From positions 52,479,878 to 52,543,877 of the forward strand of contig OY288243.1 in the NCBI GenBank assembly GCA_958450325.1: a DNA stretch of 64,000 bases, read 5' to 3'. A model generated the notes under the pieces. That model was not told the origin of the DNA, searched no databases, and saw nothing but the letters and a program-made list of their open reading frames with translations. Of the stretch, positions 22,601 through 33,628 are shown piece after piece. Within the stretch, counting starts at the first letter, position 1; the number at the start of each line of letters is the position of its first letter. Position numbers and translations under genes: made by a program. The DNA is from Agrostemma githago. Its lineage: Eukaryota > Streptophyta > Magnoliopsida > Caryophyllales > Caryophyllaceae.

Positions 22601-23666
22601 CAGTCGAAGTTGCGCGTATCAGAAATCGCCCAAAACACGGATTGATATCCGTGCTATTCAAGGCATGATTTGATCCAATTGATTTTGATTGATTCATTTA
22701 TTTGGAAATCAATTTGGGATTTTTTTTTTCGGGCTTCGACTTTGACCGGTTTCGGCTCAACCGCAAAAGACGGTTTTGCCCCCGGTGGCGATTTTGGCTC
22801 AAAGTAGCTTTATTTTACTGAAACGGCCCACTGAGTCTGGATTTGGGGTCGGTTTTGAGAGATTCACACTCCGCTAAGTGATCACATCAGATACTATGGA
22901 TTCCGAGACCGTATTCGAGCGTATTAAAGCATGTTTATGTTCGATCATCATCGGGTGTTTTGTTGGAGACTGCTATAGACACAAGCAGTCAAAATGCGGG
23001 TGTATACAGAGCCCCCACTCTGACTGAGGCTTGGACAAGGCGATAGTCAGAGTAGCCATAGGGCCAATCGAGGATTACGACCTGAGAGGCTTCCGGTCGG
23101 GTCGTTTATAGTCCATTAGACTTGCGTAAAAGGGCTCGCCAGCCATAAGGTAGAAATCAAACCTGTCCTGATGATGGCTCCATGGAGAGTTGAACTTGTC
23201 TTTAAAGTTCTGGGTGTACCTGTATGCAGACACATCGTATCTCGGATGTAGCATTCCAGGAGAAACACCACTTTTGGTCTTCCATTGGGGAATAAGAAGT
23301 TGCGCGGGGACTTGCTTCTAAAGTCCTGGGTGTACCTGTATGCTGACACATGACAGTTTGTATGTAACATTTAGGTAAAACACTGACTAATGCTGGGGAA
23401 ATAAAAAGATTTTGAGTTTTGAAGATTGGGATTTTGAAAAGAGGAATGCTCGGGATGACTCGATTTCTATATTGGGCTTAGAAAGGCGTCAAAACGCGGG
23501 TTGGGCTTGCGTATTCAGGCGTACAAGCTAGGGCGGACCAAATATTAGGCGCGGGTCCCCTTGCGCCTTGATAGTCGGACGCCCGGACCCAGGCGGCCCA
23601 ATTTTTGGATTCCGTTTTTTCGTGCTGCAGCGCGGACTCCGAGGCATGCTGTAGGATTTTCGGGCT

Positions 23667-23674
23667 TATATACG
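23667..23674 (+). promoter_or_regulatory. TATA-like motif of antisense ORF (copy C)
   Basis: TTATATAC about 95 bp before the ATG, in the same relative place as in copies B and D. Confidence 0.4.
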
Positions 23675-23761
23675 ACCTTTCCCCACCTCGTAATTTCGCA
23701 TTCGTCTCTATTTCTCTACTTCTTTCCATAAAACCTCTAAGAAAAACCGAGTTATTTTGCT

Positions 23762-24983
23762 ATGGGTATCGAAAATTTAACTGCGATGCTCTTGTCATGG
23801 TCGCAGTGCTTCCGAGACGAGGAGAAGGTCAAACTAAACCAGATGGGGATTTTTGCTTTATTCCCGTTACAGCGTCTTAGGATAGATTCACACTTTTTAG
23901 ACGCTTGCTTGTCGTTTCGGGATAATACTCATCATGTCTTTGCATTCCCTTGAGGAGAGGTATGTCCTCTTCTTGAAGAAATTGTGGCTGTAGACGGTTG
24001 GTGTCCTACTACTCGTCCTGTTGTTCCTCCGTTTTGTCATGATCCAAGGAGGAGGTTGAGGGAGTTTTTGGGTCTGTCTCATGCTTAAGCTGACCGGAAG
24101 GTGCAAGGAAATTCTGTTTCCCTATTTAACTAGGCTGATAAATTTATGAACACCAGGGGTGTGAGAATTACTGCTTCTCACAGGCGTAGGGCCTTTGCCT
24201 TTTATATGCTGCATCGGTATGCTTTTGAGGGGCGTATGGAGGCTCACTCTTGCTTGGGTCAAATTCAGCTGATTGGTGTAGTTGACCGGATGGAGACGGG
24301 TCATAGCCCGGCTTAGCTGATAACCGGGGAAATTATTATGGGTCTTGATGCTAAGAGAGTTGACCTGGACCGTCAATTAACGGGGAGCATCCGTCTTCTG
24401 CAGGTATACTTCGCATTTTTTTCCGCGCATACCCTGATAAATTTGTCCCGCCAGGTTTGGCTGTCCAAACGGTTGTCGTTTATAGAGCCTCTCCTGAACG
24501 TGCTTCGATATCGTAACAACCAGGTTAGTTCAAGAAAAAGGCACATATGTTTAAGTCACGACATAAACCGGACTTATTGGGACGAGGAGGTCAAATTCCA
24601 TGGAGGTCCTCTGATTAGGTGGAATGTGGCCTGGTGGTTTCTCGCCAGGTTGACTGGGTTGACTAAGAGGGATCAAGCCCGTTATCTTGTGATTCTGTCA
24701 CTTGACTAGACCATCCATATTTACCCGGACCGCATTCTGAGGCAGTTCGGTTGGACTCATATGATCCCAGAGACCGAAGCTGTCATTGGTGCCCCGCTCC
24801 AATTGACGGACGCAATGTGCGATACATGGTTACAATGATGGCACACCCGTGCCATCTGGACCATATCCAACCCTTGTCATTCCACTTGGGTTTCCGAGTC
24901 ATATCGGAAGTGGAGTTCCGAGGATTCGGAAGAGGTTCGCAAGGCCTTGAAGGTCGACGAGGCTTTGGACTTGGTTCACCGGG
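23762..24983 (+). pseudogene. Antisense PMD-like ORF, exon 1 and first part of exon 2 (copy C)
   Basis: Exon 1 runs 23762-24403, exactly 642 nt as in copies B and D, with donor GTATAC. The intron is only 51 bp (acceptor CCAG at 24451-24454), the shortest of the three, so it probably suffered a deletion. Exon 2 resumes with VWLSKRLS. PMD-like motifs are retained (THHVFAFP, GEVCPLLEEIVAVDGW), but a TGA follows FAFP and there are further stops in exons 1 and 2. The frame is cut at 24983 after codons for DLVHR by element I. It continues at 31689 in the same frame once one copy of CCGGG is discounted. A TATA-like motif lies about 95 bp upstream (23667). Confidence 0.8.
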
Positions 24984-26025
24984 TGATGGTGGGATTTTTC
25001 GTGGATCCCCACCGCCAAATAAATAACCGGCTAAGACCTAGTGGGTAGCTAGGGCAAGTCCGGTCGAATCCACGGGGACGGTAAGAGGCGTCTAGACTAA
25101 GGTCACCCAAATACGAAACTAAGTCAACGAGCTAAACTAAACTAGAGTAATAGGAAGGGAGAGAAGGCTAAGGCTATGACTAAGGAGACGGAGAAAACAA
25201 ACAAGGAAAACGGGCTAGGATTAGGTCGGGGTCAAAGGGGTAACGGAATGGTCAAGGAAGAGCTAGAGTGAAGGATGAAAAGATGAACACTTGTATATAA
25301 AGAAAACCCAAATTCATCCACCAATGTTGTCAAGATTGAATGGATTCTTCAAGAGATCTCTTAATACAAGATTAAACTAAGTTTAACTACTAATTACCGA
25401 CTAATCTACACTAATCTAATCTAATCTAACCTAAATTAGTCTAGGGTTTAGTGGGAAGTGAAGAACATCACATAGGAATACAAGAGGAAGGGTATTTATA
25501 GGGTTACAATGCAAAGGGAGATGAAACAATGCTTCACGGGCTGTAACTGAGCCATCCCGTCCGGGATGAGTTGGTCCCGGTCAGAATGAGGTGTTCCCGG
25601 TCGGGATGGACCCAAAACAGCAGCTCCTCTTTTGTGCACTTCATCCCGGACGGGTTAAGGTCATACCCGTCGGGGATGAGTCTTGTAGGCCTCCAATATG
25701 ATCCTTTTGCTCCCTCCTTGCTTCACATGGACTTCTCATCGATTCTCGGGACTCGGGATCGGGTCTCGGAGGCTCTGGATTGGGTCCCAAGGTCTCGGGG
25801 TCGAATCCAAGGCATCGAGTGATCGTTCCTTCACTTCGTTGGCTCCGAAAAGTGTATGTATTGAGTCGGAATCGCTCCAACTCTTCATGAATGGTCTCGG
25901 GAACCTGAAACGAACTATAGGAAGCATAAGTAGCCCATAAATCGCTCCCAAGGAATCGGGAGCGATTCCACAAGGAAAATGGGAACAAAACACTACGAAA
26001 TAGGCACTACAAACTACACTTATCA
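24984..26025 (-). mobile_element. 3' LTR of element I
   Basis: TGATGGTGGG...ACTTATCA, 1042 bp. A near-copy of 30649-31683, with a few substitutions and small indels. The ORFs inside it are LTR artefacts that repeat in the other LTR. Confidence 0.95.
25553..25680. repeat. Palindrome cluster TCCCGGTCGGGATG (3' LTR of I)
   Basis: Several copies of CCCGGTCGGGATG-type words, partly mutated (CCCGGTCAGAATG, CCCGTCGGGGATG). The counterpart in the 5' LTR is 31217-31342. Confidence 0.8.
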
Positions 26026-26040
26026 ACTCCCCCACACTTA
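26026..26040 (-). other. Polypurine tract of element I
   Basis: Minus strand TTAAGTGTGGGGGAGT directly precedes the 3' LTR start. The same motif recurs at 27772-27787. Confidence 0.75.
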
Positions 26041-28540
26041 ACCCTTACTCGCCCTCGAGTAAGCACATACTAACTACTAAACTAGCCGAGTGGGTATTAG
26101 CGCACCCTACGCCATTTCAACTCACGCGATAACACTTAGAGGACAAGTGCTATCCGCAAGGCAAGTGGGGTCTTGCGACAAAACTGTGGATGCAACCGGA
26201 CACAAAAACACATAAACAAACAAACATACAAACAAACACACAAAAGGTTGCACCCAAAAGAAAAGAAATACCGCTTCCCTCAAACAAGCGGTGTAAGAAG
26301 CACCGGTTTAGGATTCAAGGCAAGTGACAAAGTTCCCAAGCTAGCAATACAAACCAAAATGGACAAAACCCTAATAGTATGACGACAAAGCAATAAAAAC
26401 GTTGGTAACTTACCTCGGTTCCTCCTAACCTTCTAAGAACGTACCACAGGACGATCGGCGAGATGGAAAAAGGATGAACCACAGTGTTAGTCGACACTTT
26501 AGGTAAGTGAGACCCCGCCCCCTTTAGCAAAGAGCCAAGAGGGTCGTCCCATGTCCAAAACCGCGTAACTAGTCCAAGTAAAAAGGTGGAAATAATTGCA
26601 AAATGAGGGAAGACCGACCATTACCGCTATCATCCTTCCTAGGGACTCGGTCCTTTGGTAGGCTCTTCACGGTAATAGTCGGTAAAAGGCTTATTTTGTG
26701 AGGTGTGAGGTTTCTATTTTTGTGAGACGATTTTCTTTTGGCATTTTCTTCTTCTTTTGCATTTTTGCTTTGTTTTGCCATGCCAATTCTTTTTCTTCTT
26801 TTCTATTTTCTTTTTGGCTTTTGTGCCTTTTCTTTTCTTTATTTTTTTTTTGTTTCTTTCTTTTTTCTTTCTTTGCTCTTTTGGCTTGATTTGGCTTTTT
26901 TGGCATTTCTTGACAATTTAGAAAGAGAGAAATCAACAAGTTGCAATTTTATTTGTGGTTATGTGTAGGAGGTAGGGGAATGGGTAAGTTGGGGGGCGCG
27001 ATTTCCCTACAAACCCACTAAAAGTGGAGAACTTGGACTAATCAAACAATTCCGAACACGGTCACCTAAGGGACGGGACTCGGCAACCAAGGCCTTTTCA
27101 CACTGTGGGTGGTCATAATGGTCAAAATGCAAATCCCGTAGTAAATCCCTAGTAGACTAGGTGGACTCAAGGTAAGAAACCAACGAAATCATTGATTTAG
27201 GGTCATTCTACTAGACTAAAGTCCAAGACTCGATTTATACTACTAGGAAGGGAAAGTAATCACTCGCACACTAGCCTCTAAACCAGGTTTTCGAAAACCT
27301 TTTTAAACACACAAGACACAAATACACACACAAAACAAAGGCACGACGAAAACGAAAGAAAAAGAGAGAAAAGGCCACAAAACAAAAACAACCAAAACAA
27401 ACAAACAAACAACACAAACACTACCCCGAGCTTCCAAACAAGCCACCAAATCAACCACAAGCATTACAAAGCTCCACCCGAGCACACCACATCACAAACC
27501 TTCTCCAAACTTCACAAGAAATTAAGAGGGAAAGGATAGAAGATGTTACCGGATGTCTTGAAAGCCTTCCAAAACTAACGGTGATTCAAGCAACCTATAA
27601 GGACAAGGGAGGCAAAACACACACAACGAAACAAATATACGACACAACGACACAAAAGGAAAACACACAAAAGAAAATCTTTTTGATTTTTGTGAAATAT
27701 TTTCAAATTTTTAGGATTTTTAAAGATTTTTCTAAAAACTACGAAAATAAAACTAACTACGATAGAATATCGCTCCCCCACACTTAAGCCGAGCAATGTC
27801 CTCATGCTCGACCGTAGTGCATGGGAGCACAAAAGAAAATAAAAGAAACTACGAAAATAAAGCTAAAAATCAACAATAATGTGGAGAAAATGGTAGAATG
27901 TGTCCGGCCGGGGTGTAGTCAAGTCACCGTGGGTCGAGACAAGAAAAGATATGGATGGGGGAAAAAATAAAAAGAAGGAAATAAAAGGAAATGGGAGGGG
28001 AGGACTAGGTGTAATCAAGTCACCTAGCCCGGATTCCGCCCAAATCCGACTAAATCCTAAAAAAAGGGTGAAAACCTTGTAAAATTTGGATTTTGAAATG
28101 ACTCTCGATGTAGTCACGTCATCGAGAGTCGGGAGCAACCATACTAAGGCCTCGAAGGCCACCAAGACAACATGACTCAAGGGAAAGGGGGCAAACAAGA
28201 GAAAACAAGCAATAATAGACGGAAAAGAAAGGATAGTTGTCGTACCCATCGGTTAGCAACTCACTCGCTCCATCGTCTCATCGATCAATATAGGCACTTG
28301 CTTGTTGTCGTCATTGTCATCCTTCTTCAAGCTTGAGAAAACCGCATGGCTAAGGTAGTGATGGTGTGAGGGGGTGAGATTTGATGTGGGGCTCGGTGTA
28401 AAGTGAAGAGGAAATGAAGTGATGGCATGTAAGGGTCGTATGATAGGAACAAGGAGAAGAAGGGAGGTTGGGAGGGGATGTACAATGGTTGGGTGGTCTC
28501 AAATGACGAAGAAGAGGCACAAGGGGGAGTAGGGCGCCAT
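26041..28540 (-). other. 3' non-coding interior of element I
   Basis: No supported protein. It contains T-rich and purine-rich low-complexity stretches (26700-26930 and 27300-27420), which create hydrophobic or Lys-rich artefact ORFs. A second PPT-like CTCCCCCACACTTAA is at 27772-27787. Confidence 0.7.
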
Positions 28541-28725
28541 CCCGGTCGGGAAGGGTGGTCCCGGTCGGGATGACATACCCGTCCCGGTCGGGAAGCTCCC
28601 GTCCCGATCGGGATGGCAATCCAGTAAACCCAAAATATGGTACCCTCATCCCGATCGGGATGGATCCTTCCCGGTCGGGATGCTTCACCCTTCCCGGTCG
28701 GGATGACTTCTTCCCCGTCGGGATG
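28541..28725. repeat. Internal palindrome cluster of element I
   Basis: About eight copies of TCCCGGTCGGGA / TCCCGATCGGGA spaced by 8-25 bp in the 3' non-coding half of I. Same word as in its LTRs but a separate location. Confidence 0.85.
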
Positions 28726-29268
28726 CTCTCTTCGTGGCTTCCAAAACCCTAAAAGCTATTCAAAGCTTCAAAAACCCGTTTCCTTACTCACAATCCCTGC
28801 TCTATCGCTAACCATTCCTCTCTAGGAGTCATCTTCACTTCACCTATCACAATAAACTCAAACACAACATCAAATTCTCTCCCTCACAATGCTCATCAAC
28901 AATCCAAATAACAAGAATATCACAAAACAAAGAGTTCTAGAAACAAAGTTACAAACGACACAATTACAAACACAAGAACTCTAAAGAAGAAGGGAGAAGA
29001 ATATACAACATGACGGTTCTTTAGGGACTCCGTCAAACCGAGGATGGTGGACTCTCATTTTTCAACCATAGCCCTCAAGGGCTTGGAGGAGCAAGTCAAA
29101 CGCACGACCGACATCGTAATGAAGGCTTAAAGAGTGCCCAAGGCAAGCTATCCTCCACGGCCTCCAAGGTGGAGGCAAGAAGTAGGAATCCAACGACCCA
29201 ACATCATCTTGCATGTTGTCTCCGGGGTCTATCCATCCTACGAGCTTAACCGACCTCTTCCTCCCTAG

Positions 29269-30395
29269 TCATCGCCTCCAATCATTAGCAAGCTTCATTT
29301 CCAAGAAACGAGGCACAAAAAATGGCTTTGACCCCATTTCCTTATTGCACACCCCCACACTTTCCTCAAGTTGTGGTTCCCCATCTTCATCATTCGTCCC
29401 CACATCATCTTGGAGAATATGATCGAAACTTCTACCGGCGGTCTCAATCTCTTCCAAGTCATTGCTTGGTTCACTAGCTAGGGGCTCTTGATGCTTATCC
29501 ACATTCTCGCACAAGGGCAACTCGAGGCTATCAATTTCACCCAACATCCTCACAAATTCCACCAAACCATCCAACTCACTATCCTCCTCCAATTCTTCAC
29601 CAACGATGCCTTCACCAAGAGTCATATCCTCATTCGTCTCTTTTTGGGTGGACGATTGAGGCTCTTCAAAGCGAGACTCGCTCCTTATAGGGAATTCATT
29701 AACGGCCTCGTCATTGGGTTGTTCCCCTTCCCCAAATGAACATCCCTCATCAAGTTGTGAGGATCGAGTTAAGAGCATTAGGGTTTGAGCCGTTAAAGCA
29801 TGCAATATAGCTTTAGTTTCCTCCCTTTCCCTAAGGATTTCGGCCAAGAGTTCATTATTCTTTTGCGATTGGATGGCCATTTCTTGTTGCATTTGAAGCA
29901 TCGATTGAAACACGTCCATGTCGGGCAATTGGTGATCACTGGGGTCTTGTAAAACTTCTTGAAAATCTTGATGATGCCCAAGGGGTGGGGCATCATAATG
30001 TTCGTAGCAAGGTTGGGGTGATTGGTAGTATTGTGGGTCATGGGGTTCATATTGTGGTTGGGGTGGAGGGTAATATGGTGGGTTTTGGGGGTATTGGCTT
30101 CCATAAGGTGAATCTTGATTGAACATGGTGGGTTCACATTGATAACTCGAGTAATAGTCACCATGATCGTAGGATTGGTATCGTTCACTTGTTGGTAGCC
30201 GTTTTCATAACCTTGAAGTTCATACCCGTCTTGATTACCCCAAGAAGCTCGATAGTGATTAGGAGTCATCATGTCATAGCTTTGGTTCATGGAAGGAGAG
30301 GGGTAGCTCATATCGGCTCCCGAGTATGTGGAGTTTAGATCAAACCCCATGCTTGCTCGAAAATCGTAGTCCATACCCGGTTGGAAACCTCTCAC
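29269..30395 (-). pseudogene. Gag-like Tyr/Pro/Gln-rich protein of element I, one frameshift
   Basis: Read on the minus strand. The first ~70 residues (from MRGFQPGMDYDFRASMG, 30395) are in one frame. Near 30180 the better continuation is in another frame, which runs through MFNQDSPYGSQYPQNPPYYP at 30126 to a stop at 29269 (285 codons from that Met). The N-terminal part is rich in Tyr, Pro, Gln and Asn. A Gln/Glu-rich likely coiled-coil stretch follows (MQQEMAIQSQKNNELLAEIL), then a strongly acidic C-terminal part. There is no zinc knuckle. Position next to the 5' LTR suggests a gag-derived product, but I do not recognise a defined family. Confidence 0.55.
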
Positions 30396-30627
30396 CCTAG
30401 CAACCGTCCTTTCAAGCGGCTCTAAGTTGCAAGAGGAAGATAGTCACCACCTCTAAGCACAAACTGTAGACTAGGAACAAACGTGAGAAGTCTAGTGCTT
30501 TTTGGGCACTAGACAAGAGAGAAATAAACCACACACACAAGAAGCAAGGTAACAAAAAGAAAAAAGAAAAACACAAACACAAAGACAAAGTCAAGTAACT
30601 AGGCAAACAAAGTCTAAACTAGCACCG

Positions 30628-30645
30628 TCCCCGGCAACGGCGCCA
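30628..30645 (-). other. Primer-binding site of element I (tRNA-Asp type)
   Basis: Minus strand reads TGGCGCCGTTGCCGGGGA three bases inside the 5' LTR end. This is the classic plant tRNA-Asp-complementary primer site. Confidence 0.9.
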
Positions 30646-31157
30646 AATTGATGGTGGGATTTGTCGTAGATCCCCACCGCCAAATAAATAACCGGATAAG
30701 ACCTAGTGGGTAGCTAGGGCAAGTCGGGTCGAATCCACGGGGACGGTAAGAGGCGTCTAGACTAAGGTCACCCAAATACGAGACTAAGTCAACGAGCTAA
30801 ACTAAACTAGAGTAATAGGAAGGGAGAGAAGGCTAAGGCTATGACTAAGGAGACGGAGAAAACAAACAAGGAAAACGGGCTAGGATTAGGTCGGGGTCAA
30901 AGGGGTAACGGAATGGTCAAGGAAGAGCTAGAGTGAAGGATGAAAAGATGAACACTTGTATATAAAGAAAACCCAAATTCATCCACCAATGTTGTCAAGA
31001 TTGAATGGATTCTTCAAGAGATCTCTTAATACAAGATTAAACTAAGATTAACTACTAAGTACCGACTAATCTACACTAATCTAATCTAATCTAACCTAAA
31101 GTAGTCTAGGGTTTAGTGGGAAGTGAAGAACATCACATAGGAATACAAGAGGAAGGG

Positions 31158-31165
31158 TATTTATA
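31158..31165 (-). promoter_or_regulatory. TATA box in the 5' LTR of element I
   Basis: Minus-strand TATAAATA, about 520 bp from the LTR start. The same motif is in the 3' LTR near 25495. Confidence 0.5.
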
Positions 31166-31216
31166 GGGTTACAATGCAAAGGGAGATGAAACAATGCTTC
31201 ACGGGCTGTAACTGGG

Positions 31217-31342
31217 CCATCCCGTCAGGGATGAGTTGGTCCCGGTCGGGATGAGGTGGTCCCGGTCGGGATGGACCCAAAACAGCAGCTCCTCTTTTGT
31301 GCACTTCATCCCGGACAGGTTGAGGTCATACCCGTCGGGGAT
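31217..31342. repeat. Palindrome cluster TCCCGGTCGGGATG (5' LTR of I)
   Basis: Same array as in the other LTR, with better preserved words (GGTCCCGGTCGGGATG twice in tandem). Confidence 0.85.
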
Positions 31343-31688
31343 GAGGCTTGTAGGCCTCCAATATGATCCTTTTGGTCCCTCCTTGCTTCACATGGACTTC
31401 TCATCGATTCTCGGGACTCGGGATTGGGTCTCGGAGGCTCGGGATTGGGTCTCAAGGTCTCGGGGTCGAATCCAAGGCATCGAGTGATCGTTCCTTCACT
31501 TCGTTGGCTCCGAAAAGTGTATGTATTGAGTCGGAATCGCTCCAACTCTTCATGAATGGTCTCGGGAACCTGAAACGAACTAGAGGAAGCATAAGTAGTC
31601 CATCAATCGCTCCGAAGGAGCGATTCCACAAGGAAAATGGGACCAAAACACTACAAAATAGGCAATACAAACTACACTTATCACCGGG

Positions 31689-32110
31689 AGACGGTGAAAG
31701 ACAACAGGGGTTTCTATGGTGAAGGAGAGACTCCTGCTAAGTTGGTCTGATTGGAGTCAGGTCTTAAGTCAGAAACTAAGACTCGAGTTAAGGACGCCGG
31801 TGCTAAATGCGTGTGGGAGCGACTGAGCCCCCAAACTGACTTAGAGAAGAGGCTTGGGCCAAGACTGGCGGCCAAGGACCGACTGGGCCCGCGCAACAGG
31901 TTGCCCGAACACGAAAGGGCCCGACTTGGGCCAATTTAAGTGGCCGAGGATCCACACTCGAAGAAGCGGGTCCGAGCCAAGGAAGTTCCTGTAGTGATTC
32001 GGGAACGCTCGCCTCCTCCTCGTCGTTAATGGACGGCCAAAGAGGCCAAGGACAAGGGTAAGGGCAAAATGCCCTTAATACATGAGTCCTTAGTTTTATT
32101 ATTTAAGTAA
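31689..32110 (+). pseudogene. Antisense PMD-like ORF, rest of exon 2 (copy C)
   Basis: Continues the frame interrupted at 24983 (KDNRGFYGEGETPAKLV, then TGA). The basic tail follows: SPQTDLEKRLGPR, RLGPI with a stop, KKRVRAKEV, VIRERSPPPRR with a stop, KGKGKMP. The original stop seen in D (MPGY, TAG) is lost, and the frame runs on to TAA at 32108-32110. It has several nonsense changes, so it is not functional. Confidence 0.8.
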
Positions 32111-32474
32111 TACTACTATTTTCATAGTGTCGTGTGTTGTTTTGAATTTTTATGTTTTGAATTTCCCGAGTTTATAGGGTTTTTTGGTAATAATAAAGGA
32201 AGTTTATTAGCTAAACCGTTCCTGTCTTTTTTCTCGATTGCAGTGGTTATGCCCATTTGAGGGGCTGCCTACGTATCCACAGTTAGTGAAATCAAAGCAA
32301 ACGTAGTTCAGGCTTTTGTAAATTTGCAATCTCCAAATACACCAAGCTAAGACTATTGGTTCGAGATGTTTGCGACAGTAGGATAAATAATCCAAGCTTA
32401 TTGACTTGCTTTTTGAAAGTTTATTTTTTTAAAACAATTTTGATAAAATTTTTGCCAATGACATTGAGAAAGGA
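32111..32474. other. Non-coding convergence region (copy C)
   Basis: Between the antisense ORF (plus) and integrase (minus). It contains the conserved block at about 32238-32312 (ATTGCAGTGGTTATGCCC, CTGCCTACGTATCC, CAAACGTAGTTCAG), shared with B and D. Confidence 0.6.
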
Positions 32475-33628
32475 TCAGGAGTGGTAGCGTTTCAGCTGGT
32501 CTAGGTTGGTAGGATTGGTTAATGCATTCCCGTCCAAGTCTGTCAGCTTCACAGCACCACCTGATAGAACCTTTTTCACCAGGTATGGCCCGACCCAATT
32601 GGGTTTGAACTTTCCCCTCGGGTCAACTGGTAATAGAGCTCGAATGGACCTGAGAACCAAGTCCTCTTTCTTAATGTTCCTGGGCCTCACTCTTTTATTA
32701 AAGGCCCGTTGGATTCTCTTCTGGTAAACCTGAATATTATTGAGGGCACGGGATCGCCGTTCGTCCAAGAGAATTAACGAGTCATATCGTGCTCGGACCC
32801 AATCGGCTTCAGGTACTTGACTTTCTAATAGGATCACGAGGGACGGTACTTCTAACTCGACTGGTTGGACTGCTGCCATCCCGTACGTCAGGTAATAGGG
32901 CGTGGCACCGGTTGCGGTGCAGAAAGATGCTTGGTATCCCCATAAGGCAAAAGGTATCTTGTCGGGCCAGTCTCGGTAATTATCAGCCATCTTTTTTAAT
33001 AGGGTGACAATTGTTTTATTGGCCGCCTCTACCGCTCCGTTTGTTTGGGGGCGGTAGGGCGAGGATGTATGCTTCTGAATTTGATACTTAGTTAGCAGGG
33101 TCGTCGGTTCGGCCTGAAAGTGGGTCCCATGATCACTGATAAACTCATGTGGGATCCCGTATCGACATATTATTTTGTTCTAGATGAACTTAGCTACATG
33201 CTTGGCATTGAGAATACAGTAGGATTCAGCCTCGACCCATTTGGTGAAATAGTTGATAGCTACCAAAATGAAACAATGTCCACCCGTACCGGAGGGATTT
33301 ATTTCCTGATTATATCGATACCCCATGTCGAAAATGGCCAAGGTGATGTCATGGTATATAGAAAAGTTGACGGCATGTGTTGTACGTTGGCAAAGATTTG
33401 ACAGTTATGGCAATGTTTGACGTACTGTCTGCAGTCGGTTTCCAGGTTGTTCCAGTAATATCCGAGTCTCATGATTTTTGGGATTAGCTTTTGGGCATTC
33501 ATATGCGGACCGCACTCTTCATCGTGTACTTAGGCCATAACCTTTTTGGCTTTAATTTTGTCGACACATAGGAGAAGAGCCCTTTGTGCCGTCTTTTTGT
33601 ACAGTTGCCCATCATTGGTACGGATAAA
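32475..33628 (-). pseudogene. Tat integrase, broken (copy C)
   Basis: Zinc-binding region HCHNCQIFANVQ, core WGIDII, then a frameshift near 33300 just after it. The second half (SDHGTHFQAE, GAVEA) and the C-terminal domain (ALLPVDPRGKFKPNWVGPYL) end at 32475 (LKRYHS). Stops include TAG in FI*NKII (about 33182) and a TAA before VHDEECGP (about 33530). It compares residue by residue with D's integrase, so it is the same family. Confidence 0.85.

Larger units (their letters stand above)
20113..23008 (-). mobile_element. 3' LTR of copy C (2896 bp)
   Basis: Begins TGTGGACATGACATAGGTCC and ends GGGTGTATACA at 23008, where the usual TCTACA has become TATACA. In the sense direction it starts next to the polypurine tract AGAGTGGGGGCTC (23009-23021 on the plus strand, reversed). 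Its palindrome modules use a different vocabulary (AGGCGCCTG) from those of A and D. Confidence 0.85.
24984..31683 (-). mobile_element. Non-autonomous LTR retrotransposon I (LARD-like, Athila-type primer site)
   Basis: Two nearly identical LTRs of 1042 and 1035 bp flank 4.6 kb. The minus orientation follows from the primer-binding site beside the right LTR and the polypurine tract beside the left one. The interior has only one gag-like protein region (29269-30395) and no protease, RT, RNase H or integrase, so proteins would have to come from a related autonomous element. The Athila link rests on the tRNA-Asp type primer site and general layout. Confidence 0.9.
30649..31683 (-). mobile_element. 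5' LTR of element I
   Basis: TGATGGTGGG...ACTTATCA, 1035 bp, adjacent to the primer-binding site on its left. Confidence 0.95.
24979..31688. repeat. Target-site duplication CCGGG of element I
   Basis: CCGGG at 24979-24983 and again at 31684-31688, immediately outside TGATGG...CTTATCA. Five bases is the usual length for LTR-element integration. Confidence 0.95.

Noticed and set aside
26691..27485. Several Lys-rich or hydrophobic ORFs resembling membrane proteins
   Set aside because: Low-complexity T-rich or A-rich DNA in element I; overlapping frames give similar artefacts and no domain is visible.
25571..31722. Repeated ORFs beginning MVPVRMRCSRSGW / MVPVGMRWSRSGW
   Set aside because: They are translations of the palindrome cluster in the two LTRs of I, occur in several frames and strands, and have no family signature.
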